Of a DNA stretch of 6,448 nt, positions 1 through 6,303 are shown piece after piece. The notes under the pieces were generated by a model. The model was not told where the DNA came from and made no database searches. It was given only the letters and a program-made list of their open reading frames with translations. The position numbers were made by a program, and so were the translations under genes. Position 1 is the first letter of the stretch. Each line of letters begins with the position of its first letter. The DNA is from Caryophanales bacterium UBA7029 (GTDB taxonomy: Bacteria; Bacillota_I; Bacilli_A; RFN20; CAG-826), in NCBI GenBank assembly GCA_002494205.1, contig DLBE01000048.1, forward strand, positions 1-6,448, in the 5' to 3' direction.

Positions 1-284
1 TTTTAGCTGACCTCCCAGCAACATTAGAAAAATACGGATTTAAATCCGTTCAAGAAGTTATAGACACACAACTTAAACATGAGACCGTGTTTGGAATGGC
101 CGAAACTCCATCAGTTGATATGACTAAATGTTCTAAATGTGGAACATGTGCAAGAGTTTGCCCATACTTCGCAATTGAAATGGACAATGGACCAAAGTTT
201 AATTCTGAAAAATGCTTTAGATGTGGACTTTGTGTTTCTAAGTGCCCTGTTAAAGCATTAACTTACCATAAGGCGGATAAATAA
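1..284 (+). CDS. PreA-like dihydropyrimidine/dihydroorotate dehydrogenase-family protein, C-terminal part with two [4Fe-4S] clusters (5' partial)
   Basis: The reading frame is open from the left edge (first full codon at position 3) to a TAA at 282-284, so only about 93 C-terminal residues are visible. The first ~25 residues (LADLPATLEKYGFKSVQEVI) resemble the last helix of dihydroorotate dehydrogenase-type TIM barrels. A bacterial-type ferredoxin domain follows, with two complete CxxCxxCxxxCP motifs (Cys codons from 129 and from 213) that should bind two [4Fe-4S] clusters. This arrangement, flavin barrel then ferredoxin, is that of PreA, the catalytic subunit of NAD-dependent dihydropyrimidine dehydrogenase, which reduces a pyrimidine ring in the cytoplasm. 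The barrel and its catalytic residues lie outside the window, so the substrate is unknown. A GTG at 87 could be read as a start, but the homologous frame runs on upstream and there is no ribosome site before it. The stop overlaps the next start by one base (TAATG), which places it in the hydroxylase operon. A stand-alone ferredoxin fusion of another kind is the main alternative. Confidence 0.75.
   Translation, partial: LADLPATLEKYGFKSVQEVIDTQLKHETVFGMAETPSVDMTKCSKCGTCARVCPYFAIEMDNGPKFNSEKCFRCGLCVSKCPVKALTYHKADK
270..276 (+). promoter_or_regulatory. Ribosome binding site for the Mo-subunit gene
   Basis: AAGGCGG lies seven bases before the ATG at 284, inside the last codons of the PreA-like gene. 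It supports ATG 284 as the true start even though that start overlaps the upstream stop codon by one base, an arrangement typical of translational coupling. Confidence 0.6.
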
Positions 285-2380
285 TGGAAAGATATAAAAC
301 TTCCACACCGAAAGTTGACTTTCTTCCTAAAGTAAGAGGAGAAGCAAAATTCACGGATGATATCTCATTCCCTGATATGCTTTTTGCTGTTACTTTAAGA
401 TCAACTTGTTCACGTGGAAAAATCAAATCAATAAAACTTCCGGAACTTCCTGAAGGTTATTACTACTTTGGTGCTAAAGATATACCTGGTGAAAATGTAG
501 TAAATATTATCTTCTCAGACTGGCCAGTTTTTGCTGATGGAAAAGTGAATTTTATTGGTGAATCAATTGGTATTTTTGTTGGAAATAATAAGGAAATCCT
601 GGAGAATTTGCGTGATTCGACTATTGTTGAGTATGAAGAAGAAACCCCAATTTTTGATTTCTCAGAAAGTTATATTCACAAAGCATTCACTAAAGGAAAT
701 TACGAAGAAGCCAAGAAAAAAGCTAAACAAGTAATTAAGGAAACATTTGAAACAAATTACCAAGAACAAGCTTATCTTGAAAATCAGGGTATCATTGCTT
801 ACTTTGATGAGCACAATAAGTTAACTCTTACTGGTTCTATGCAATGTCCTTTCTATATTAAACGTGCGGTTATGAGAAGCTGTGCACTTAAGGATAACGA
901 AGTTAGAGTTGTTCAACCTGCTGTTGGCGGAGCTTTTGGGGGAAAAGAACATTATCCTTCAATGATTGGTTCTCAAGTAGCGATTGCTGCTTTAAAACTT
1001 CATAGACCAGTTAAGATGTGTTTCGAACGTTTAGAAGATATGACTTACACAACAAAACGTCATCCTTCAAAAACCGAATATGAAGCACTTATTGGCGAAA
1101 ATAACGATATTTTAGGTCTTAAGATTAGAGTTAAATTAAACGGTGGGGCATACAAAGGCTGCTCTGGCGTTGTTTTATCTCGTGCTTTAATTGCTTCTGC
1201 TAACGTTTACGTTATTGAAAATTTAGATGTTGTTGGTGATGTTTATATGACAAATACAACACCTACAGCGGCATTTAGAGGTTTCGGATCTCCTCAAACA
1301 ATTTTTGCAATGGAAATGTTTATTCATCATATTGCTAAAAAGCTTGGTGTTGATCCACTTGAACTTCAATATAAATACATTGCTAAAAAAGGCGATGTCA
1401 CAACAAACTCTGGTCATTTCCATGATGATATAATTCTAAAAGAATTAATGGAAAAGGCGATGGAAATGTCCGACTACAAACGCAAAGTAAAAGAATATGC
1501 AAAACCAGGCTGTAATAAAGGCATTGGAATGTCTGTATTCTTACATGGCTGTGGTTTTACCGGTTCCGGTGAATCTGAAATCATCAACGGTAAGGTAAAA
1601 CTTGTTAAAGACGAGAATGATCATGTCTATTGCTATGCAAGTAGTGCAGAAATGGGCCAAGGAAACGAAACAACTCTTAAACGAATTGTTACAAATACGT
1701 TAGGAATTCCTATCGAGCAAGCAACAATGAATTATCCTGACACTGATGTTGTTCCAGACTCAGGACCAACCGCAGCATCTAGAACAATTATCATTGTTGG
1801 TTTCTTGTTTGAAAAATGTGCAAAACATTTGAAGGAGATTTGGAAACCTGGCGTTAGACAAGAATATGTTGAGACTTATGTTGGACCTGAATATATTCAT
1901 TGGAATGAAGACACAATGCAAGGCGACGCTTATCCAGGTTATGCTTGGGGAGTCAACATTGTTGAAGTTGAGTTTGATCCTATTACATATCAAGTTTCAG
2001 TTCTAAACACTTGGTCAACTTATGATGTTGGTCGTGTCGTTGATGAAAGAATTGCTGTCGGACAAGCTGATGGTGGCCTATTGCAAGGCCTAGGATACGG
2101 CTATCTTGAAACAATGAAATGTGAAAACGGAAAATTTAAAAATAGAAATCTTTCCGATTACATTATTCCTACATTTGAAGATGCACCTCATATGGAGACT
2201 GCATTTATCGATAATCCGTTCCCATACGGCGCGAATGGCGCAAAGGGAATGGGCGAGCTTACATTAGTTGGCGCAGCCCCTGCAGTTTGTCTTGCAATTG
2301 AGAGTGCAATTGGCAAAAATTTGCAGAAAATCCCGGCAAATCCTGAATATTTGATGGAGGTAATGAAACATGAAAATTAG
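284..2380 (+). CDS. Xanthine dehydrogenase-family molybdenum hydroxylase, Mo-cofactor (large) subunit
   Basis: This 698-residue protein is the catalytic subunit of a cytoplasmic molybdenum hydroxylase. Residues 10-110 form the small 'hammerhead' domain (VRGEAKFTDDI at 17-27), and the rest is the molybdopterin-binding part. Visible motifs are VGGAFGGKE (214-222), SRALIASANVY (299-309), AAFRGFGSPQ (329-338), HGCGFTG (421-427), MGQG (457-460), DSGPTAASR (492-500) and GMGEL (655-659). By family knowledge these supply bovine Glu802 (here E222), Arg880 (R300), Arg912/Phe914 (R332/F334), Phe1009 (F425), Gln1040 (Q459) and catalytic Glu1261 (E658). This fits oxidation of a purine such as hypoxanthine, xanthine or a related ring. 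The CO dehydrogenase signature AYxCSFR is absent. It is somewhat shorter than E. coli XdhA (about 750 residues) but no motif is missing. The Fe-S and FAD subunits follow directly. An equatorial labile selenium ligand is possible given the YgeY-like neighbour, but sequence cannot show it. The family is certain; the exact substrate is inferred. Confidence 0.93.
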   Translation: MERYKTSTPKVDFLPKVRGEAKFTDDISFPDMLFAVTLRSTCSRGKIKSIKLPELPEGYYYFGAKDIPGENVVNIIFSDWPVFADGKVNFIGESIGIFVGNNKEILENLRDSTIVEYEEETPIFDFSESYIHKAFTKGNYEEAKKKAKQVIKETFETNYQEQAYLENQGIIAYFDEHNKLTLTGSMQCPFYIKRAVMRSCALKDNEVRVVQPAVGGAFGGKEHYPSMIGSQVAIAALKLHRPVKMCFERLEDMTYTTKRHPSKTEYEALIGENNDILGLKIRVKLNGGAYKGCSGVVLSRALIASANVYVIENLDVVGDVYMTNTTPTAAFRGFGSPQTIFAMEMFIHHIAKKLGVDPLELQYKYIAKKGDVTTNSGHFHDDIILKELMEKAMEMSDYKRKVKEYAKPGCNKGIGMSVFLHGCGFTGSGESEIINGKVKLVKDENDHVYCYASSAEMGQGNETTLKRIVTNTLGIPIEQATMNYPDTDVVPDSGPTAASRTIIIVGFLFEKCAKHLKEIWKPGVRQEYVETYVGPEYIHWNEDTMQGDAYPGYAWGVNIVEVEFDPITYQVSVLNTWSTYDVGRVVDERIAVGQADGGLLQGLGYGYLETMKCENGKFKNRNLSDYIIPTFEDAPHMETAFIDNPFPYGANGAKGMGELTLVGAAPAVCLAIESAIGKNLQKIPANPEYLMEVMKHEN
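2355..2360 (+). promoter_or_regulatory. Ribosome binding site for the [2Fe-2S] subunit gene
   Basis: TGGAGG lies nine bases before the ATG at 2370, within the final codons of the Mo-subunit gene. It fixes the start at 2370 and so an 11-base overlap between the two genes. Confidence 0.65.
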
Positions 2381-2840
2381 TTTTAAAATGAATGGTAAAA
2401 ATGTTTCTTTAGATTTAGATCCATCAATGCGATTTATCGATGTTGTTAGAGATGTTTTGCATCTTAACGCAACTAAAGAAGGCTGTGGTGAAGGTTCATG
2501 CGGAGCATGTGTCGTTTTAATGGATGGAAAATCTGTTAATTCATGCTTACTCCCAGTTGCAAATGCGATTGGGCATGAATTTGTGACTCTCGAAGGGTTA
2601 AAAGATACTAAAGAATTCGACATTTTACAAAGAGCATTTGCTGCTACTGGAGGACAACAATGTGGCTTTTGTACACCTGGTATGATTATCGCCTCCTATT
2701 CCTTGTTAAAGGAATGCCCACATCCAACCGATGAAGAAATTCGTGCAAAAATGAGTGGTAATTTATGCCGTTGCACAGGCTATCAAGCAATCGTTGAAGC
2801 TGTTAAGATTGCAAGCAAGGAGGGAGAAGGTTTATGGTAA
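2370..2840 (+). CDS. Xanthine dehydrogenase-family [2Fe-2S] iron-sulfur subunit
   Basis: This 156-residue protein is a complete small electron-transfer subunit that passes electrons from the Mo site towards FAD. The N-terminal plant-type ferredoxin domain carries C39, C44 and C47 in GCGEGSCGAC, then C59, the ligands of the first [2Fe-2S] cluster. The C-terminal four-helix domain carries QCGFCTPG (C98, C101) and NLCRCTGY (C133, C135), ligands of the second cluster nearest the molybdopterin. All eight cysteines are present, and the length matches the usual 150-175 residues (XdhC in E. coli naming, CoxS-type). It overlaps the Mo-subunit gene by 11 bases and the FAD-subunit gene by 7, so the three should be made in balanced amounts. 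The order Mo, Fe-S, FAD differs from E. coli xdhABC (Mo, FAD, Fe-S). The family assignment is secure. Confidence 0.96.
   Translation: MKISFKMNGKNVSLDLDPSMRFIDVVRDVLHLNATKEGCGEGSCGACVVLMDGKSVNSCLLPVANAIGHEFVTLEGLKDTKEFDILQRAFAATGGQQCGFCTPGMIIASYSLLKECPHPTDEEIRAKMSGNLCRCTGYQAIVEAVKIASKEGEGLW
2817..2823 (+). promoter_or_regulatory. Ribosome binding site for the FAD subunit gene
   Basis: A full-consensus AAGGAGG stands ten bases before the ATG at 2834, inside the end of the Fe-S subunit gene. It supports a start whose ATG precedes the upstream TAA (ATGGTAA), giving a 7-base overlap. Confidence 0.7.
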
Positions 2841-3688
2841 ACAAATTTATCCCAAAAACTAAGGCTGAAGCATTAGAAATTTTGTCCAAGCATGATTGCT
2901 ACATCCTTGCCGGTGGTACTGACCTCATGGTTGTGAAGAAAAATGTAGCCGGTTCTTTACCAAAATTTGATAAAGATGTCATGTATGTTTCTCATATTGA
3001 TGAACTTAAGGGCATTTATAAAGATGAAAAAGGCGTACACGTTAAATCTGTAACCACAATGGATGAGGTTGAACATTCTCCATTAGTCCCAACTCTTCTT
3101 AAGAAGGCTGTTAGTGAACTTGCATCTACAAACATTAGACATTTCGCAACTCTTGTTGGAAATATTGCGAACGCCTCCCCAGCAGGTGACACAATTGTCG
3201 TGGATGTTATTTTAGATGCTGTTATTAAACTTGAGTCTGTTGATGGAGTTCGTTTTGTTAAAGCTGAAGACTTTGTACAAGGCGTTAGAAAAATCGATAG
3301 AAAGTCAAATGAATTAATAACAGAAATCATTTTCCCTGAACTAGATTATAATGGCGAAATGTGGTTTAAAGTTGGCTCAAGAAAAGCTGATTCTATTTCT
3401 AAGGTTATGGTCGCAGGAATTTACAAAATTACCGGGAAATCACTAGAAAAATGCGCATTAGTGCTAGGTTCAGTCTCTATAAAACCTATTCGTTCTCATG
3501 AATTAGAAAATGAACTTGCAGGTATGTCATTAGAAGACGTTAAAAAGAATAAAGAACATATTGTTGAAGAATATTCCAAGCTTATTAAACCAATCGATGA
3601 TCAACGTTCAACAGCGGAATATCGTCTAACTGTCGCAAAGAATATTATTCGTAAATTTATTGATCAAATAGTTGGAGGTAACGACTAA
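2834..3688 (+). CDS. Xanthine dehydrogenase-family FAD-binding subunit
   Basis: This 284-residue protein is the FAD subunit (CoxM/XdhB type), which takes electrons from the Fe-S subunit and passes them to NAD+ or another acceptor. The N-terminal PCMH-type FAD domain shows the pyrophosphate-binding motif ILAGGTDLMV (24-33) and the second FAD motif IRHFATLVGNIANASPAGDT (101-120). The latter differs slightly from the common IRNxATIGGN form. The C-terminal domain has FKVGSRKADSISKVMVA (178-194) and DDQRSTAEYR near 256-265, both usual in this family. Length is close to the 280-300 residues expected. There are only two cysteines and no cysteine-rich insert, so it lacks the extra [4Fe-4S] cluster of 4-hydroxybenzoyl-CoA reductase beta subunits. 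That argues for the xanthine dehydrogenase branch. Its stop overlaps the next ATG (TAATG). The electron acceptor cannot be told from the sequence. Confidence 0.93.
   Translation: MVNKFIPKTKAEALEILSKHDCYILAGGTDLMVVKKNVAGSLPKFDKDVMYVSHIDELKGIYKDEKGVHVKSVTTMDEVEHSPLVPTLLKKAVSELASTNIRHFATLVGNIANASPAGDTIVVDVILDAVIKLESVDGVRFVKAEDFVQGVRKIDRKSNELITEIIFPELDYNGEMWFKVGSRKADSISKVMVAGIYKITGKSLEKCALVLGSVSIKPIRSHELENELAGMSLEDVKKNKEHIVEEYSKLIKPIDDQRSTAEYRLTVAKNIIRKFIDQIVGGND
3674..3679 (+). promoter_or_regulatory. Ribosome binding site for the threonine synthase-like gene
   Basis: GGAGGT lies eight bases before the ATG at 3688, in the last codons of the FAD-subunit gene. It confirms a one-base TAATG overlap and links the PLP genes to the hydroxylase operon without a break. 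Confidence 0.65.
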
Positions 3689-4932
3689 TGAGCTATATCA
3701 AAGGTTATCGTTGTATGCTATGTGGTGCCGAATTCAAAGAGGGTGAAGTTGGTTTAACTTGTCCTCATTGTGGTGAAAAAGGCATTTTAGACGTAATCTA
3801 TGATTACGATGCACTTAGCAAAGTACTTACCAAAGAATATTTTGCTAATAATCGTAATTATTCAATGTGGCGTTATGCGCCTATCATGGGAATTCAAGAA
3901 GATCACATACACGAAATGCTTAGAGTTGGTTGGACTCCTTTATATGAAGCTAGAAATTTAGGGAAAGAATTAGGAGTTAAAAAACTTTATGTTAAAGATG
4001 ATGGCTTAAATCCTTCTGGATCAAGCAAAGATAGAGCATCTGGTGTCGCTGTATTAAAGGCAATTGAAGCTGGTGCAGACACAATAGCTTGTTCTTCCAC
4101 AGGAAACGCCGCATCAAGCTGTGCTTGCCAAGCCGCTCATATGGGACTTAAAGCAGTTATTTTCGTCCCAAAAAGAGCCCCAATTGGTAAAGCTACTCAA
4201 ATTTGTTTATACGGTGCTACTTTGATTAAAGTTGATGGCGACTATAAAGCCGCTTTCCAACTTTCCAAAGCTGCTATCGATAAATACGGTTGGTACAACC
4301 GTAATGCCGCCATTAACCCATTCATGGTTGAAGGTAAGAAGACAGTTTCTATGGAAATTGCCGAACAACTTAACTTCGAACCTACTGACTGGGTAGCTGT
4401 ATCCGTAGGTGATGGATGCACTATTGGTGGCGTATATAAAGGATTTATGGAATTTCATAAGCTTGGTCTTATCAAAAAGATTCCAAAAATCCTTGGTGTT
4501 CAATCTACTGGATGTTGTCCGTTTGTTATTTCAAGTGAAACAGGCGAACCACTTAAAGAAGCAGATGAAAACACACTTGCTGATTCCATTGCGGTTGGCA
4601 TTCCACGTAACCCAAATAAGGCTCTTAATGCAGTTAAGTTGTCTCACGGTGCATGGATTGCTGTACCTGATGAAGAAATCATTAAAGCAATGGGACAATT
4701 AGGTCGTACCGAAGGTATCTTCGGGGAACCTGCTGGCGTTGCCGCAATTGCTGGTATTAAAAAAGCTGTCGCGTTAGGAGTCATCAAACCAAATGAAACA
4801 GTCACCACAATTGTCACTGGTAACGGACTAAAAGATCCAGTAAATGGACAAAAGGCTGTATCCATGCCTGAACCTATGGCGCCAAGCCTAGAAGAATTGG
4901 ATAAATTTTTGAAAGATAAAGGAGCAATTTAA
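3688..4932 (+). CDS. Threonine synthase-like fold-type II PLP enzyme
   Basis: This 414-residue protein has an N-terminal zinc ribbon (C9xxC12 and C25xxC28) followed by a fold-type II PLP core. The Schiff-base lysine is K114 in NPSGSSKDRAS (108-118). CSSTGNAASSCA (135-146) is the substrate/cofactor Asn loop, VGDGCTIGG (240-248) is a likely phosphate-binding loop, and TGNGLKDP (377-384) is the characteristic late motif of threonine synthases. Canonical threonine synthase turns O-phosphohomoserine into threonine, but the family also includes paralogues such as cysteate synthase that act on other amino acids. Here the gene has no thrB, hom or asd neighbour; it sits between xanthine dehydrogenase subunits and another PLP enzyme. 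The usual SFKDR around the lysine reads SSKDR. A catabolic role on an amino-acid intermediate, by elimination or replacement, is therefore inferred. Automated annotation would probably say 'threonine synthase'. The fold is certain; the reaction is not. Confidence 0.85.
   Translation: MSYIKGYRCMLCGAEFKEGEVGLTCPHCGEKGILDVIYDYDALSKVLTKEYFANNRNYSMWRYAPIMGIQEDHIHEMLRVGWTPLYEARNLGKELGVKKLYVKDDGLNPSGSSKDRASGVAVLKAIEAGADTIACSSTGNAASSCACQAAHMGLKAVIFVPKRAPIGKATQICLYGATLIKVDGDYKAAFQLSKAAIDKYGWYNRNAAINPFMVEGKKTVSMEIAEQLNFEPTDWVAVSVGDGCTIGGVYKGFMEFHKLGLIKKIPKILGVQSTGCCPFVISSETGEPLKEADENTLADSIAVGIPRNPNKALNAVKLSHGAWIAVPDEEIIKAMGQLGRTEGIFGEPAGVAAIAGIKKAVALGVIKPNETVTTIVTGNGLKDPVNGQKAVSMPEPMAPSLEELDKFLKDKGAI
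4918..4924 (+). promoter_or_regulatory. Ribosome binding site for the second PLP enzyme gene
   Basis: AAAGGAG lies eight bases before the ATG at 4933, near the end of the preceding gene. The start abuts the upstream TAA with no intervening base. Confidence 0.65.
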
Positions 4933-6303
4933 ATGTCAAAAATTCCATTTGGACCAACGTATGATGAAATGCTTAATCCATCACACCAAGATCCTGAAGT
5001 AAGAGCAAAAGCTCTCAAAGCAATTAAGGAAAACGAACTTGACCCAATCAATCTTTTCAACATCACCTGGAAAAATGAAAAGAATGAAGTAAATAAGATC
5101 GTTCTTCCAAAGGAACTTACTGGGGTAGACGCAAATATTGTTGTCTTACTTGGTAAATACTTCCCATCTGGTTCCCACAAAGTTGGACCAGCATATTCAA
5201 CACTTATGGAAGGATGTGTTGATAATGAAATTATCCCAGGAAAACACACAATTCTTGGACCTTCTACAGGTAACTTCGGTATCGGTACTGCCTACATTAC
5301 AAACTTAATGGGCTACAAAGGTATCGTTATTATGCCTGATAACATGTCAAAAGAAAGATATGAACGTATTAGAAAATACGGTGCAGAACTTGATTTGACA
5401 CCTGGTTCAGAAAGTGACGTTATTCTTACACTTGAAAGAACATACGAACTTAAAAAGAACCCACTTAACAGAACATTAGCTCAATTTGAGCTACTTCCAA
5501 ACTATCGTTTCCACAGACACGTAACTGGTGGAAGCTGTGTTGAAGCAGTTAAAGGTATTGGTAATGGCCGTATCGCATGTTTCTGTTCAGCACCTGGTTC
5601 AGCAGGTACATTAGCAGCAGGCGATCACATTAAGAAAGTCTTCCCTGAATGTAAGGTCGTCGCCCTTGAACCACATGAATGTTCAACACTCACCAATGGT
5701 GGTTTAGGACAACACAGAATTGAAGGTATTGGCGATAAGATGATTACTCTTATTCACAACGCCTTAACCACAGATTTTATTACTCAAATTATTGATGAAG
5801 ATTGTGTTCGTGGTTTAGCAGTTATCCATGAAGGTACTGAAATCTTAAAGAAACATGGTGTTCCTGCTAAAGTTGCAGAATCAATGGTTGACCTCTTTGG
5901 TGTCTCAGGTATCTGTAACATTTTAGGTGCCATTAAAATGGCAAAATACCTCAAACTTGGACCAGATGATAACGTTGTAACAATTGCAACTGACTCATTT
6001 GACCGTTACCCATCAGTAATGCAAAATCTTCACGAAAGAGAACTTGAAGTCACTGATCACGTCTTAGATAGATGGTTCAAAGATGTATTTGAAGATGCTG
6101 ATACACGTTATGTTTTAGATACACGTGGTAAAGAAGCTAAAGAAAAACTCTTTAAACAAAAAGAAAATGACTGGTTAAAATTCGGTTACAAGAAAGAATA
6201 TCTTGATTCAATGAAGAAACCAGAATTCTGGGAAAACGAATATAACAAAGTCTTCGAATATGATAAGAAGATTAAAGAAATGCGTGGAAAGGAAATTAAA
6301 TAA
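4933..6303 (+). CDS. Cysteine synthase/TrpB-like fold-type II PLP enzyme with charged C-terminal tail
   Basis: This 456-residue protein has a PLP beta-family core. The probable Schiff-base lysine is K83 in PSGSHKVGPAYS (78-89). GPSTGNFGIGTA (109-120) is the Asn loop, GSAGTLAAGD (222-231) is the glycine-rich phosphate-binding loop, and EPHECSTLTNGG with HRIEGIG (246-267) matches the cysteine synthase-type 'EP...S...G...IxGIG' segment. Cysteine synthases are about 310 residues. This protein adds about 60 residues before the core and roughly 95 highly charged, aromatic-rich residues after it (about 361-456). It is not the diaminopropionate ammonia-lyase YgeX, whose lysine motif (RFGLNAFK-like) is absent. 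Databases tend to call such proteins 'PLP-dependent enzyme' or 'PLP-dependent protein beta subunit'. It abuts the threonine synthase-like gene and overlaps the YgeY-like gene by one base, so it probably acts on an amino acid made or used by this pathway. The substrate is unknown; the fold assignment is strong. Confidence 0.85.
   Translation: MSKIPFGPTYDEMLNPSHQDPEVRAKALKAIKENELDPINLFNITWKNEKNEVNKIVLPKELTGVDANIVVLLGKYFPSGSHKVGPAYSTLMEGCVDNEIIPGKHTILGPSTGNFGIGTAYITNLMGYKGIVIMPDNMSKERYERIRKYGAELDLTPGSESDVILTLERTYELKKNPLNRTLAQFELLPNYRFHRHVTGGSCVEAVKGIGNGRIACFCSAPGSAGTLAAGDHIKKVFPECKVVALEPHECSTLTNGGLGQHRIEGIGDKMITLIHNALTTDFITQIIDEDCVRGLAVIHEGTEILKKHGVPAKVAESMVDLFGVSGICNILGAIKMAKYLKLGPDDNVVTIATDSFDRYPSVMQNLHERELEVTDHVLDRWFKDVFEDADTRYVLDTRGKEAKEKLFKQKENDWLKFGYKKEYLDSMKKPEFWENEYNKVFEYDKKIKEMRGKEIK
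6288..6293 (+). promoter_or_regulatory. Ribosome binding site for the YgeY-like hydrolase gene
   Basis: AAAGGA lies nine bases before the ATG at 6303, inside the end of the second PLP gene. It supports the TAATG-overlapping start. Confidence 0.55.

Noticed and set aside
87..284. Stand-alone 65-residue ferredoxin starting at GTG 87
   Set aside because: The same frame is open to the left edge and encodes a dehydrogenase-like C-terminal helix just before it. No ribosome site precedes the GTG, so it is the end of a longer protein.
1..284. C-terminus of YgfK, the putative selenate reductase Fe-S subunit of urate loci
   Set aside because: The residues before the clusters look like a dihydroorotate dehydrogenase-type barrel end, and the two cluster motifs are regular ferredoxin repeats unlike my recollection of the YgfK tail. 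Upstream sequence would settle it.
284..2380. CO dehydrogenase large subunit (CoxL) identity
   Set aside because: The CoxL active-site loop AYxCSFR is absent, and the equivalent region reads TAAFRGFG as in xanthine dehydrogenases.
284..2380. In-frame TGA selenocysteine in the hydroxylase
   Set aside because: The frame has no internal TGA. In this enzyme class selenium, if present, is a labile cofactor ligand and not selenocysteine.
2264..2623. Minus-strand open frame of 119 codons across the Mo/Fe-S junction
   Set aside because: It lies opposite two well-conserved genes, shows no recognisable domain and has no ribosome site. Similar minus-strand frames at 1223-1423, 1760-1993, 3016-3330, 4207-4503, 4644-4865 and 4929-5249 are rejected for the same reason.
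4409..4702. Alternative-frame plus-strand open frame within the threonine synthase-like gene
   Set aside because: It is entirely inside a gene with continuous conserved motifs, and its translation shows no domain.
4933..6303. Diaminopropionate ammonia-lyase (YgeX) identity for the second PLP enzyme
   Set aside because: The YgeX-type lysine motif (RFGLNAFK-like) is missing. The lysine sits in PSGSHKVGPAYS, and the later EP...S/IEGIG segment is cysteine synthase-like.
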